Source: Mesocentrotus franciscanus (taxonomy: Eukaryota > Echinodermata > Echinoidea > Camarodonta > Strongylocentrotidae). From it: DNA of 64,000 nucleotides. The stretch lies in the NCBI GenBank assembly GCA_037976565.1, contig CP137668.1, positions 2,190,261 through 2,254,260 of the forward strand, in the 5' to 3' direction. Made by a program: the position numbers and the translations under genes. The notes beneath the pieces were generated by a model. That model made no database searches. It worked only from the letters and a program-made list of their open reading frames with translations, and was not told where the DNA came from. This document shows positions 23,287 through 35,817 of this stretch, one piece after another (position 1 is the first letter of the stretch; each line of letters begins with the position of its first letter).

Positions 23287-24900
23287 GCTCCGTGTGGATT
23301 GTTACAAGCCATCAGATATATTGAATAAAGACTTTGTAAATGTAAATAAGGATACTCACATTTCAATCAATCAAAAGATATTTTATATAGCGCCTTTTCC
23401 TTACGGTTACAAAGTGCTGTACACACCGCTCCACAATGTTTGGTCCACTTATAAACAAAAGTTAGTCACTTCTCAGAGATCAGTTAAGTACATGTATATG
23501 CAGGGTGGTAATAAAGTAATTTCTAGCAGAATAGATGTGACTTTAGTAATTTCTTGAAGTGGTCAACAGATGAGGCCATCTGCACAGCAGTAAGTAGCTG
23601 GTTGAATGGTTAATTTCATATGACATTGACTGAAATTCCTGAATAGTGTCTGTTCCTCCACTTCTACATTTTCACTTGTTAGAATGCTTAACATCTTGAC
23701 TAAATGAATGGAATGGAATTCTTTTGAAATAATTTCACTTTTTTTCAAGGATACCGGTAAGTGAAAAATTGATGATACATACATGTGCATGTACTTCAAT
23801 TTGTTGCTAAGTCCTCAGTATAATGAGAATTTCTTTGTTCTGAATTCACATGTTATGGTCTTGATTTTTCGAATGTAAAATCAGTTCAAATTCTCAAACA
23901 TTTGTATGAATGTTATATATGTAATTATGTACCTCAATTTCTGACATAACACCTAGAATGTTTATATGCCTCAAAATTACACTAAACAAACTGTTACTGT
24001 TACTACAAAAGCTGTAAATTTGGGGAGCGCAAATTGTTAAAGTATCAATCAAAGCATCAGAAGTTACTTTCAAGCACTTAGTATGATCCAAACTGTTCCT
24101 TTGAATTTAATTTTTGTACTAGTCTTTACCAAATACTGCTATTATTATTTGTTTGTTTGTGTTTTGATTTTGTAAAATATTTCATTCATCCCTTGAAGTA
24201 TTTCCACAAAATATACTGTACATTTTATTTATATACAAGGAATGCATTTGTAATGTATTTATATGTACCTGTATGTATCTTCACATACATTTTGCAAGAG
24301 AGGCTTCATTTTTATGAAGGTGTATTAATGTATGTAAATCTTCATGGTATATACATGTAATTTTAAATTTAATTCTTTTAATTTTATCCCTTTGTAGAAA
24401 CTGATTGATTTCTCTATATTTTGGCAAGGCCAAGGTATTTGCGTCCCATACATTGCCATGGATCATGGAATACTATAAATACAATTGAAATAATCACTAT
24501 CCTTGATATTTCCTCTGAACCAAGCTCGAATAGGGCTGTCAAATCAATATAATCATCAGAAATCCTAAAATCTTTGACGTAGTTGATAACATATTGGACA
24601 AATTGCCTAGGACCTGCTCATTTTCCTTGTAATTTTTGAAATAAATGTTAATTCTTACAATGATTGGGCAACTCCAATATGTTTGGTCATGTGGTGTCCC
24701 AGACATTACCAAGTGCATGTATTGTGGCATTATGAATACAATCTGATATCACATTTTTCTTTTCACTCTCATATTTGGTCTCGTTCAATCTGTAGTAAGG
24801 CTCTTTGCTTCATATACGGTAATGATCAGTTATACTATAATCTTAGATGTCGTCGGTATTGCATGGGACAAAATAGCTTGACTTACCCGATTACGTCAGC
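23287..24900. other. Gene-less stretch
   Basis: AT-rich; AATAAA at 23324-23329 may end the upstream transcript. The frames present lack splice support and recognisable similarity. Confidence 0.5.
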
Positions 24901-25181
24901 TGGGGAGTGTTTCACAAAGACTAAGATCGACTTTAAGTTGGACTTAACTATGGCAGGCCATTCATGCCATTGATTGCTCTCACCATTATGATCTTTAGAT
25001 ATTTTTTCCTTCACTAATGAATTATTAAAAAATGTAAATTCTGTAGATTTGTGACCATGATTTGTACGTCCCTTGAGAGACCAATGCCAGTAAATGGTGA
25101 GAGCAAACAGTGGCATGAACGGCCTGCCATAGTTAAGTCCAACTTAAAGTCGATGTTAGTCTTTGTGAAACATCCCTCTGG
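24901..25181. mobile_element. 281-bp long-armed palindromic MITE
   Basis: Arms of about 80-90 bp (gtgtttcacaaagac... to ...gtctttgtgaaacat) include gccattcatgcca and ggtgagagca blocks that pair across a short centre. Confidence 0.85.
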
Positions 25182-25881
25182 AGCAAGTGCTTTACAAGAC
25201 GTGTGAATTAACATGTGTGTTGAAGTGGATACAGGGTCTGTCACTTGAAGGTACGGTTGGATTCTTGTAATGGTGGAAAGTAACTTCTATAAAAAAAAAT
25301 CACAAATTAAATTTATACCTAATGTTCAAGACTTCATTTTCCAAGCTTTGTTAGTAGAAAATGTTTAATGGCTGAGGAACAAGCAAAGGAAGAGAAAGAA
25401 TTTTAGCTAGTAATTCAACCCATGTCATATCCTGCATTTATTATTTGTGTGAATGGGGATGATTTCTAGTAGGTTTCCTTCTCTATTTCATGTTTTGATG
25501 GTCTTAGCAACCTATCTCACATATTTAAACACAATATAGAATTGCTATTAAACTTTCAGCCATTTCTCTTGAAATGCACCTCCATAACACAAGATTTCCT
25601 TTAAAACAGGTCAGTAAATATAGAAATGAGAGATGATACGAGTGTAAAACAAACATGTTAGTGATGAAGGTTGATTTTGATGTGGATGGATAAAGGTTAC
25701 ATTATTTTGTATAAGTGAGTGTTGAAGAGAAGGATTATATATGAGAGCAAAGCAAATTTATGTAATGAGGGTGTGTGTATGTTGAAGTAGTGAGAGCACC
25801 AGGGTATTTTGAAAGAGGTCACACTAACACAGGTCTCCAAAAGTGCTCAAAGTAGAGAAGTAAGGTTACTGCGTTTTCACA

Positions 25882-27265
25882 CAAATCTAATAAGCAAAGC
25901 CCCTGTGATAGTCGGGTGGCTTAACGTCAAATTTATCGATTATAGTTACTTGCCGGATAAAAGCACCATTTTTGGTACAGGGCTTCCTTATGACCTACTA
26001 AACGATATTGGGCTAGGAGCTCCCGGCAAAAATTTCAATTTAGGGTGTAGGGGCGGGGGCTTTTTTTTGGAGCCCCAAAATAACTTTATAATATTGATTT
26101 GCTGTTGTACACATGCCATTTTAGGGTAGGAGCCCCCGTCGCCTCGTAGCCCCCAAATAATTTAGAAGGTAATATAACATTGACATGTTGTTGTACAAAT
26201 GCCATTTTGGTACAGGGCTTCCTTAGGATCTACTGAACGATATTAGGGTAGGAGCCCCCGGCAAGAATATCATATAAGGGTGTGGGGCGGGGGCGTCACC
26301 TCGTAGTCCACAAATAATGTATAAGGTAATATACCATTGAGTTTTTGTTGTACAAACGCTATGGGGCCCTCAATCATACATATATGAATAGTTATGCCAT
26401 TCAACAGGTCCTAATGAAGCCCTGTACCAAAAATGGCATTTGTACAACAACAAATCAATGTTATATTACCATCTAAATTATTTGGGGGCTACGAGGCGAC
26501 GGGGGCTCCTACCCTAAAATGGCATTTGTACAACAACAAATCAATGTTGTAAAGTTATTTTGGGGCTCCAAAAAGACGCCCCGCCCCTACACCCTTAAAT
26601 TGAATTTTTACAGGGGGCTCCTAGCCTAATATCGTTTAGTAGGTCATAAGGAAGCCCTGTACCAAAATGGTGCTTTTATCCGGCAAGTAACTATAATCGA
26701 TACATTTGACGCTAAGCCACCTGACTATCACAGGGGCTTTGCTTATTAGATTTGTACAACAGCGTTTGTACAACAAAAACCCAATGTTGTATTACCTTAT
26801 AAATTATTTGTGGGCTATGAGGCGACGCCCCCGCCCCACACCCTAATATGATATTCTTGCCGGGGGCTCATACCCTAATATCGTTCAGTAGGTCCTAGGG
26901 AAGCCCTGTACCAAAAATGGCATTTGTACAACAACAAATCAATGTTATATACCTTCTAAATTAATTGGGGGCTACGAGGCGACGCCCCCGCCTCACACCC
27001 TAATATGATATTCTTGCCCGGGGGCTCCTACCCTAATATCGTTCAGTAGGTCCTAGGGAAGCCCTGTACCAAAAATGGCATTTGTACAACAACAAATCAA
27101 TGTTATAAAATTATTTGGGGGCTCCAAAAGACGCCCCCCCCCACAACCTTAAATTGAAATTTTTTGCCGGGGGCTCCTAGCCTAATATCGTTTAGTAGGT
27201 CCTAAGGAAGCCCTGTACCTGCTTTTATCCGGCAAGTAACGGTAATTTCACTAAGCCACCAGACT
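25882..27265. mobile_element. Fold-back element cluster: one palindrome plus a further arm
   Basis: A left arm (25882 to about 26360) is reverse-complemented by a right arm (about 26400-26752), and a second right-type arm follows (26755-27265). Each arm contains repeated modules with ctgtaccaaaaatggcattt, acaacaacaaatcaatgtta, ggggctacgaggcgac and cctaatatcgttcagtag. The gccctgtacc box occurs seven times: two forward-arm copies (near 25975, 26210) and five inverted (near 26418, 26652, 26903, 27061, 27212). Outer ends carry aagcaaagcccctgtgatag and its complement. No coding sequence. Confidence 0.8.
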
Positions 27266-27440
27266 ATGATATGTATATACATTATAATGCTCATGATTTT
27301 CTAGTTTCCATTCTCTGTGTTCCTTCCTCTATCTTTCCAATTCTCTTTTCGTTTACGTCTGCATGTGGCACTTTCGTCCTACCCATGCCTGTCTCCCTCT
27401 TTCGCTCTATCTCCTACATGCACTTTCTTCCCCGTCTCTT

Positions 27441-27494
27441 GGTTTTGCCCATAGAGATATATACTTACTAAGTATATATCTCTATGGTTTTGCC
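27441..27494. repeat. 36-bp perfect palindrome flanked by a 9-bp direct repeat
   Basis: ggttttgcc at 27441-27449 recurs at 27486-27494. Between them, 27450-27485 is a hairpin (catagagatatatactta against taagtatatatctctat) with a one-base loop. Confidence 0.85.
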
Positions 27495-29882
27495 TCATCT
27501 CTCTCTCTCCCTCCTCCTCTCTCTCTCCCTCTCTCCCCGAACAAGGCTTGAAGGGCTGATGACATTTTGCGAATCATTATGGATCCAAAAATTGAAGAAT
27601 CACGTACTAACAATTATTTAGACCTCTTCACTTCTCTTTCCATTATTATCAAACGAAAGGATAATGACCACTTACCGTAAATAGAAGTAACATGACGGGT
27701 TTGGTTATTGTGGATGCGGCCCTTAATTGTTTTTGGTTGTGATATCGTGTGTTTCATTTTCATTTCTATTAATTTACGTCAGATAAAGTCCATGTACTAT
27801 ATATTGCATGTGCGTAAGATCAAAGTATCGTCATGGACTTCGGTAGAAAAATAAATCTCTTGCGAGGTTTCAAAACTGCTCGTATGAAAGTAAAGGAAGT
27901 GAACATTATAAAAGGCGATGGATCCGTATAAGCTAGAAGATATTATTGCAGAAAAAAGCATATAGCGTGGGTCTTGCCACTGAGGGCCCCTCCCCTCACC
28001 CACGTTTCCCCGGCCCATGGGGAGGGAGGGGGGTAGCATCAGTTGTACAAGGTGGATGAAATTCTAGAGAACAAGGCTATTGAGTGAAAGGACGATAAGG
28101 GAAGGGGTCATACCATTTTCTTTTTACTTTGCCTCTTCGCTATTTCCCCTTTTAAAAGTCATTCGATCAGAAGGGGTGTCCCCCGTGTAAATTCACACGG
28201 CCCCAATGGAAATCAGTCTTGTAACTGTTTGGGCTTTTTTAACCGTGCATAAATAAAGATATCAATTCAATTCAATTTAATTCAATACGCTACTGTCAAT
28301 AGTTTTAAAAATATCAACATTTCCTCACACAATTTTCTGTCAATAAATTTCTTTTAACCATAGAAACACATTGACAGTAGTGATTATAAGGTCTGCGTGA
28401 TATTTACAAGTTACATATCTTTGTTGACCTCTCTTTACAAAGGATGTTCAACCTATTTTAACAATAATCTCTTCCTGTATAATGTGACCGGACATAGCAA
28501 GATTCCCTTACTCTGAATAGTTTTCATATTGTTATGGTATTAGAACCATCTATCAAATATTTATATAGGTAGGTGCATGGGTCTGTTATGTGACAAAAAT
28601 ATCTTGAACATTTTCTCTCATTTGCAAATGACTTTGTGAGCATTTAAACAAGAGCTTGAATCACTCACAAATCACTGAATAATTATCAGGAGACTTTTCT
28701 CAAAACGTGTTGAAATAATTTATTCAAGTTCAAGTTCAAGTTCATTTAATTAAACTCATCATTAAAAATACAGAATATATACAAGGGTCACATTTACAAA
28801 TACAGAATAAACATACATAAATATCATACATCCAAACGAAAAACATAACTGACATAATGAGAGTGAAGGGATGAGCTAAAAAGGAGTATATTCCATCCCT
28901 CATAGTTAATAATATTTGAATTAATTGTCGTACTATTGGAAGTTTGAAATTATTACAGATACGAACGGTATTTCACAAGAGTTTTGCATTGTGGTCAATA
29001 CATTTAGATATTGACAAAACACGTAACACGCAACCCGGAAAAACGGGTCATATTCTCTTTTTGTATTAATGTGGTTGTGTGACTGAAATCCCATTCTCTT
29101 GAAATATATTCTGTTCAGTGTTTTAAGTTCACTGCTTCTTGTTTCCACCATTGATACAATCCATCGTGGTAGCTGTGCGGAAAGGGGGCATCTGAGGAAG
29201 TAAGCGATAGAGAGAGAGAGAGAGGGGGTTGGAAGAAGGGAAAGAGAGAGAGAGGGGAGGAGATAGAGAGGGGGAGATAGAGAGAGAGATAAATATTGAG
29301 AGAGAGTAATTGAGAAAGAAAAAGCCTGGGTTAGAATGAGAGGGGAATAAAAAATAAAAAATGCAAATGAAAACACGAGAAGAATATAATACGGCCCGTC
29401 AAAAATTGTCCCCACTACGTCCAGTCGTATATAGTTTCATTTAACATGTCTCCTCATTCCTCAATAACATAGCACACGCTACGCCACTGAAACAAGATAT
29501 AGTATTATCATAATTTGTAAAATAACATTTCATCTTTATTTCGATTATGTTGCGCCTAATTAAAATAAAATAATATAAATAAAAACTTTTAATGAGTGAA
29601 TTAATTCGGCATCACTGATAGTAGCGCAGTGGAAGCCACAGTTTGCTCTTGTTTGTTCCGGTGTCTGTATAAGGTTATAACAACAAATCACCAGACGTTC
29701 CTATTGTATTTCCTGTAACTTTATTAGTCGGCTACCAACCCACGTCCATGGATAGCGCTATGTCTTTTTAACGCGTCACATCCGGGCATCAAGGCTTCGA
29801 TCCAACTATTTCTCACTTATTAAGAGCTTTTAGTTTCAAGCTTGACACATATCTGCTCTGAAGTACTAAGAAACACATCACC
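27495..29882. other. Intergenic upstream of the receptor gene
   Basis: No exon recognised. Contains (ttcaa)n-type short repeats at about 28262-28290 and 28730-28750, of the kind that end retroposon tails, and the GA microsatellite listed separately. No TATA box found near the receptor start codon. Confidence 0.5.
29200..29320 (-). repeat. (GA)n microsatellite
   Basis: Interrupted GA/GGGA run upstream of the receptor gene. The Leu/Ser-rich minus-strand frame across it is an artefact. Confidence 0.85.
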
Positions 29883-32800
29883 ATGAAGGCAGCTTGGGCT
29901 TTTATTTGGATATTTTTGGATTACCTGACACAAACGTCTGTAGTTGGTGAGTATTGTATACATTATATGTCAACAGTGTTCCGTTATCATTTCAGTTTTT
30001 CAATACACGTATTTCTATTTTTTATGTGATACAATCTTATTACATTGTAATTATTGAATTTATATGTACTTTGTAAAAGTTTAGATATGTTCGTATTGAA
30101 ACGGAAATAAATGAATCAACAACAAAAATGTAAGAATTGTATTTACGATTTATGTCCCGTTGTGTTCGCTTTTCTATTTTACAAAGTTTCTATCATTGTC
30201 AAATTTATGTTTTACCACAATTGGATGATTTAAGACTACCAACCTTGCAACAATGATTGAACAAATATTCGAAAAACATCATGTATTTAAGGCGATATCA
30301 AACACTTCTTTGTTACAATGTTTGGTCCAACCTTAACCTTACAACATTTCATTAACTGTTAACAGATACGTATTTCAATATATATATATATCTGTAAGCG
30401 CTTTGAGAGGGCCTTCGGTCCTGAAAAGCGCTATATAAGAACTAGCTATTATGATTTTTATTGTACGTATTTGATTTAAAAAGAAACATCGTTAATTATC
30501 ATGAGTATGACCTGAGCATGTCATAATCTTTATAATTATATTGTACGAGGCTACACAATGACATATATATTCCTTTTTTTCAAACACATATCAATGAAAT
30601 ATTGCAAATCCGTTTTATTTTACTTACGAAATACTTCCATTTACTTAAAAATCAATTTTAGTGGTGAATATGGGGGTGTTTATGGCAAGGTGATGATGTT
30701 GATAACGAAGAGAAAACAGAGTTAGAGGATACATGACATTTAGCTTGTTGCGTTGTTTCTGGTAAAGCGTACATGTTTTAATAATTTGTGATTATTTTTT
30801 TTCTTGCCACATAATAATATAAATATAATTTATTTGTTGTCACACATGTGTTTCCTAATGTTATTTTCCTGAATTAGGTCAGACGACCATGATTTCCAGT
30901 GATAACCGGACTTTTCCGGTTTGTACCAGCGCTACCTGTGACTCAACTGGTTGTGGTAACCCTTTTGGTGTACCTGTCCCACCATGCAGCTGCGATTATG
31001 GCTGTGAATTCTTCGGGGACTGTTGTATAGACTACATCTTCCATTGCAAGCAGGCAACTCCGGATGGATCAGTGACTTCTGAAGGAAACATACCCCACAC
31101 ATTTGAAGATGCAACGAGACTACTGGATAGGTCTCAAGTAACATGTGTGACCCTGCCTCAAGAAACTGATCATTATTGGATGGTGTCGTCTTGTCCTAAG
31201 ACCTGGAAAAACGATCTGGTAAAGTCTAGGTGCGAAGACTATCAACCGATGATGGATCTTGATTTTGCCATTATCCCAGCCAGCCATGGAGGGTTGAGTT
31301 ACAAGAATATTTATTGCGCGTTGTGCAACGGTTTGAATCAGAATGAGCTCACCCCTTGGAAGCTGGAACTCCTTTGCTCTCAAAGCCTAACAGAAATGAT
31401 AATATCGGGAAATGCTACTCTATCGGACTTGTTGGCGAGTGGTGAATGTACCTCATCCATTCAACCTCCATTGGATTCGTCTCCATCTGGTTCAAGGAAA
31501 TGTTTGGCTTCAGAGGTCACAGGTGATTGTCCCGTAGGTTCCGATCAAGATGTTAGCGCATTGTGTATCTCTTACCAGAATTTCTTCAGAGATGAAAACG
31601 GCACCACATTTCGAAATCCATACTGCAAATTATGCAACGCAGTTCCTGGTGTCAGTTTGGTTGAGTCACCAGAACATGTTAAAAATATCTGTTTGGCTGC
31701 GACCGGAACAACTTCGGAACCCCTTGGTGACAGGAGGCCAACAAAGCCTACTCCAAGGAGGATCTTGGGGAGGGTAACGCCGACACAGACTGGAGACCGG
31801 GATTCATCAATCCAGGCGTCGAAAATGGAAATGCTCTTCAACCATTGTCTATCATTATGGATTTCTCTAAAGACAGTCGCGTTCAAGTTGTGCACTCAGA
31901 GAACGTCATCAAGGAAGTGGATATTTCTTGCCAACCTTGGGAGGTATTTGATCCGTTCTTACAACAATGCTTGACCCTATCTTGCGCGAATGGATATGAA
32001 CTCCGTGACAACGTATGTTACAGGTTAACCCCTCCTCTCAATCTTACCTGTGGTGCAGATGACTCTGATCTTAAATTGGTAGTTTCAGCCAAGGTTGGTC
32101 TCAGTCAGCCTATGGATATCAAAAACTGCGACTCCAATGAACTGGATAAAAACGTAACCCAGATTATTGAGAACATATTAAATCTTCCACCAGGCAAACT
32201 TCGTCCTCTCGATGGATCAAGAAAGGCTGGTGATGACGACATCCGTTTGATGTCCGACGATGGATCTAGCAAATGCCTATCCCTATCCAATAATTCCTTT
32301 AGAATGGATTATGCAATAATTGAACCAAGATCGCTGACATTTGCACAGCTGGAAGAACGTGCTGATAGAACACTTCTCCAATATACAACAACACCCGTCG
32401 ATGCTTCTGAGTATTACGTCTGGTCTTTAACCATTTCCCAGCAATGCATTTCTGTTTCAGGTCTCGGCCAATGTCCAGGTGGGCTAAAACTTCTTACCAA
32501 CCCGAACGTATCACGTGTGCAAAATTCTACAGTTGTACGAGATGAACAGACTGGCACCATCTACCATTCCTATGAAACTGTCGTCACAGCTTCGTATGAG
32601 ATAGACACCGTGGTTTCTACAGATAATTACAACAAGTCTTTAAACATACAAGTGTGTAATCAGATGAAACTGCTGACATGTCCCCTAATTACCCAGCCGG
32701 CTAGTCTGTTTACACCACTGAACGATTCGAGCCTCAACAACACGTTGACCGGAGATATACTAGGGCCCGATGACTTCACGCTGACCTCCAACGGTAGCGT

Positions 32801-34945
32801 CCAATACTGTGCTCCAGAGAACTTTGGAAGAAACGCCACTTTTAACCAAACGACCGTAGAAAGAATATTTGCTTACGACGAAGCGCAGGTTATTCTAAGC
32901 TTTGTGGGAGTCAGTCTTTCTCTTATTTCCCTCCTCATAACATTTGCTACATACTGCATCTTCCCTCACATGCGTCGCTGTGTGAGCAACAAACTCATCA
33001 TGGTATTGTGCGTCGTACTTTTCCTGGCACAGTTTCTGCAGATGATAAGTGGACTTGGGACATCTGTTCCTGAACTCTGCACCTCTCTGTCCGTTGTCTC
33101 ACATTTCTTATGGACCAGTGTTTTTGCCATAACAACTTGTCTGGCCTTCGAACTCAACAGGACCCTTGGAGCTCGGGATAGCTTTACTGTATCAATCAAC
33201 AGTACGCGAGCCATTGTGTCCTACATGCTCTTTACCATAGTAACTGCATCCATGCTTGTCGGTTGTTGCTTAGCCATTCACTTTACTGTCGGTGAGGAGC
33301 TTAATTTCTCCTATGGGAGTGATGACGTCTGTTGGATCGTCAATCACGCGGCCAATCTGATTGCCTTTGGGTGTCCTCTTGGGGTATTTCTAATCATCAA
33401 TACCATTCTGTTTCTTCATACTGTAGTAGGGATCAGAAACACCTCCAAGGTCAGAAGGGGCATGCTTATGGATAGCCAAAGCATCAAGGACACGGCCAAG
33501 GAACTCCGTGTGTATCTTAAAGTGAGTCCAAGATTTTTCTATTGAAAACAACTTTCTTCTCTAGTACACATAAATATAATGTGATATTATCTTACTAATA
33601 CCAGTAACCTCAAAATTGTCCATATTGTCCATATTATTCTTTTTAAGCACCCTATCAGGGTACAAAATCCCTATGTGTCGTACTTTTACTTTTTCATCAT
33701 TAGTAATACATTTGTAATGCAATTATACTGCACCACCTAGTTACATATTCATAAGCATGCATGACTTGTATTCAATTATCCAACCTTTGTCCCCATTAAC
33801 TCAAGTATTATTATTCCTTGATTGCAGCCAAAATGTTTCAAACAAAAATACAAATACAAACAGAGACATAACAATGGTAGAAATAATATACCCGATTCAT
33901 ATTCACCTGGCAAGGCGCTGGGGCATTCAAAAATACTGATACGACGAATACCTCATGCCATAGGACTTTAATTCTGTGACAGGGATATCCATGCCATAGC
34001 GTGAGTCCACTCAATTAGAGGGCTCTTGCACGATGGGGTTGGGGGTGGGGAGGGTGGATGGGGAACCGGTCTTACTCGGAGAATGAAATGCGAATTGTCC
34101 CCCTTTTCACCCTTTTCCCCCATTAAAACAAATAAAAATATAAGGAAAACCCTTCATTGGTTTAGCCTAGCATAGGAGAAGACATTACGATGTTAACTAG
34201 CATAGCGTAGCAAAACGAGGTCATCTAATTTGTTGGTAACACTAAAACATGTTTGATTAGCCCGTATTTAGGGCATTTTAAAACAATTTTTGGACATACC
34301 TCTATGTTCTATAGTATACTTTGGGGAATGCCATGAGCACCGTTAACAACTTTATCATGTATTTTTGTCCTTTTAAAATTTATTTCATATAAGATCTCGA
34401 CACTCTTGGGATTCACGTGGTCATTCGGATTCATTGCCGGCTTCGCAAACATCAATGCTCTTTGGTATGTCTTCATCATCCTAAACTCACTGCAGGGGTT
34501 CTATATCTTTCTCGCATTCATCGCCAACCAACGGGTCTATTCCATGTGGGTGACATGCTTGTGTCATTGCAATACATCAGGGTCCCTTCAAAGGCACTCT
34601 CGTGGAACCTCGTCAATACCCTTCAGCCAGAGGATGTCACGTCTGACATCTGTCTCGTCACTTCCGAGAACTTCCGAGTATGTGTCGAATAACGACAGAA
34701 GGCATTCGGGTGAGAAAAGCACGCCTCGCTACTCGACGGCAAGTCAAAAAGTAAAGAATGATCGGATATCTTCGGGTTGGGATCAGGCGGAAACGAACAG
34801 TGATCGGGGATCTCCGTCTGGGATTCGGAGGTATTCGCACGGGGAATGGAAATACGTCGGGGAGCGAAAACAGCCCGGCGATCGAAAATACCAGAGAGCG
34901 AGTGACCGGAGAAATGTTAATAATGAAAAAAGCGTTAAGAACTAA
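29883..34945 (+). CDS. Adhesion/secretin-type 7TM receptor with N-terminal somatomedin B domain (apparent one-base frameshift)
   Basis: Exons 29883-29946, 30878-33521 and 34394-34945 have GT-AG borders and matching outer phases. Residues 1-21 are a signal peptide (MKAAWAFIWIFLDYLTQTSV). Residues about 37-78 are a Cys-rich somatomedin B-like module (PPCSCDYGCEFFGDCC). A long N-glycosylated ectodomain with paired Cys follows. The 7TM bundle starts near residue 690 (AQVILSFVGVSLSLISLLI) and includes the TM6 motif STLLGFTWSFGF and TM7 with NSLQGFYIFLAFI, both typical of family B/adhesion receptors. The tail of about 125 residues is Ser/Arg-rich. No canonical GPS cleavage tripeptide is evident before TM1. 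The reading frame changes within exon 2, somewhere between about 31729 and 31845, in a Thr/Pro-rich linker; one missing base restores one frame of 1087 codons including stop. Ligand unknown. An AATAAA lies at 35268-35273. Confidence 0.92.
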
Positions 34946-35817
34946 ATGTAATCTTTACATAAAATTATAATTGCCTGAGATCAGGCAACCTTGAAAAACG
35001 CTTGATGCTGTACTTCTTTCAATTAAGTACCACATCTGAACCCTTTCATACTTTGCAGAATTTATGGGGGTAATTCCAGTACTATCATTGGTCTTATAGG
35101 TGTTTCTCCTGAATATATTTTTAATATGAATCATATCGCTAAGAAGCACTTTTTTAAACATTCAAACCGTCTAATCATCGTCAATTCCGAGGACTATACT
35201 TACGAATATGAAACCATCCGATAAGGCCTTTAAAAAAGCATATTCTTCACGCAAAATGACTTTATGAAATAAATGAGCATTTTTGATGATATAAATTCGC
35301 CTGAAAAGCAACATTTCATTTCATTTCATTTCACTTCGGTGGTAAGCGCTTTATAAGCACCGTTTTATTATTATTTATTATCATGAGAATGTTTAATATA
35401 AGAACTAAATTCCGAAGTGTCATTCGCAACATATCTACTACTAGGAAAGCTAGAATTATTTCAAGTTACAGCACTCAGTATTATTTTATTTGATATCTGT
35501 GTAGGTGCATTCTTTGTAACCCTATTTTAAAGATTATATTCATAACGATTGTGAGGTTCTGTTTTTACAGGTGGACAATTCTACACTGGGAAAAATCCTC
35601 ATATTTTAGATGTTATAGAAATGTTTGAAATTTCGGAAATTCAGAGGGTTTCGTGCATGTTGAATCACAAAATTAATATACCGGTATGTCGAATTCTCGA
35701 AGTAATCCCGTTACTGATATACTTTGGGAAAATATTTGAGCCTCATCGTTTCGAGAAGAAAAAAAAAATGTATTTTTTTATATTTCTCATTTTGATAGTA
35801 ATTTTGCAGCTGTATAG
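34946..35817. other. 3' flank of the receptor gene
   Basis: AATAAA at 35268-35273. Around 35308-35380 an attc pentamer run and aagcgctttataagcaccg resemble a short retroposon tail; similar words (aaagcgctatataagaac) occur at 30423 in the receptor's first intron. Confidence 0.45.
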
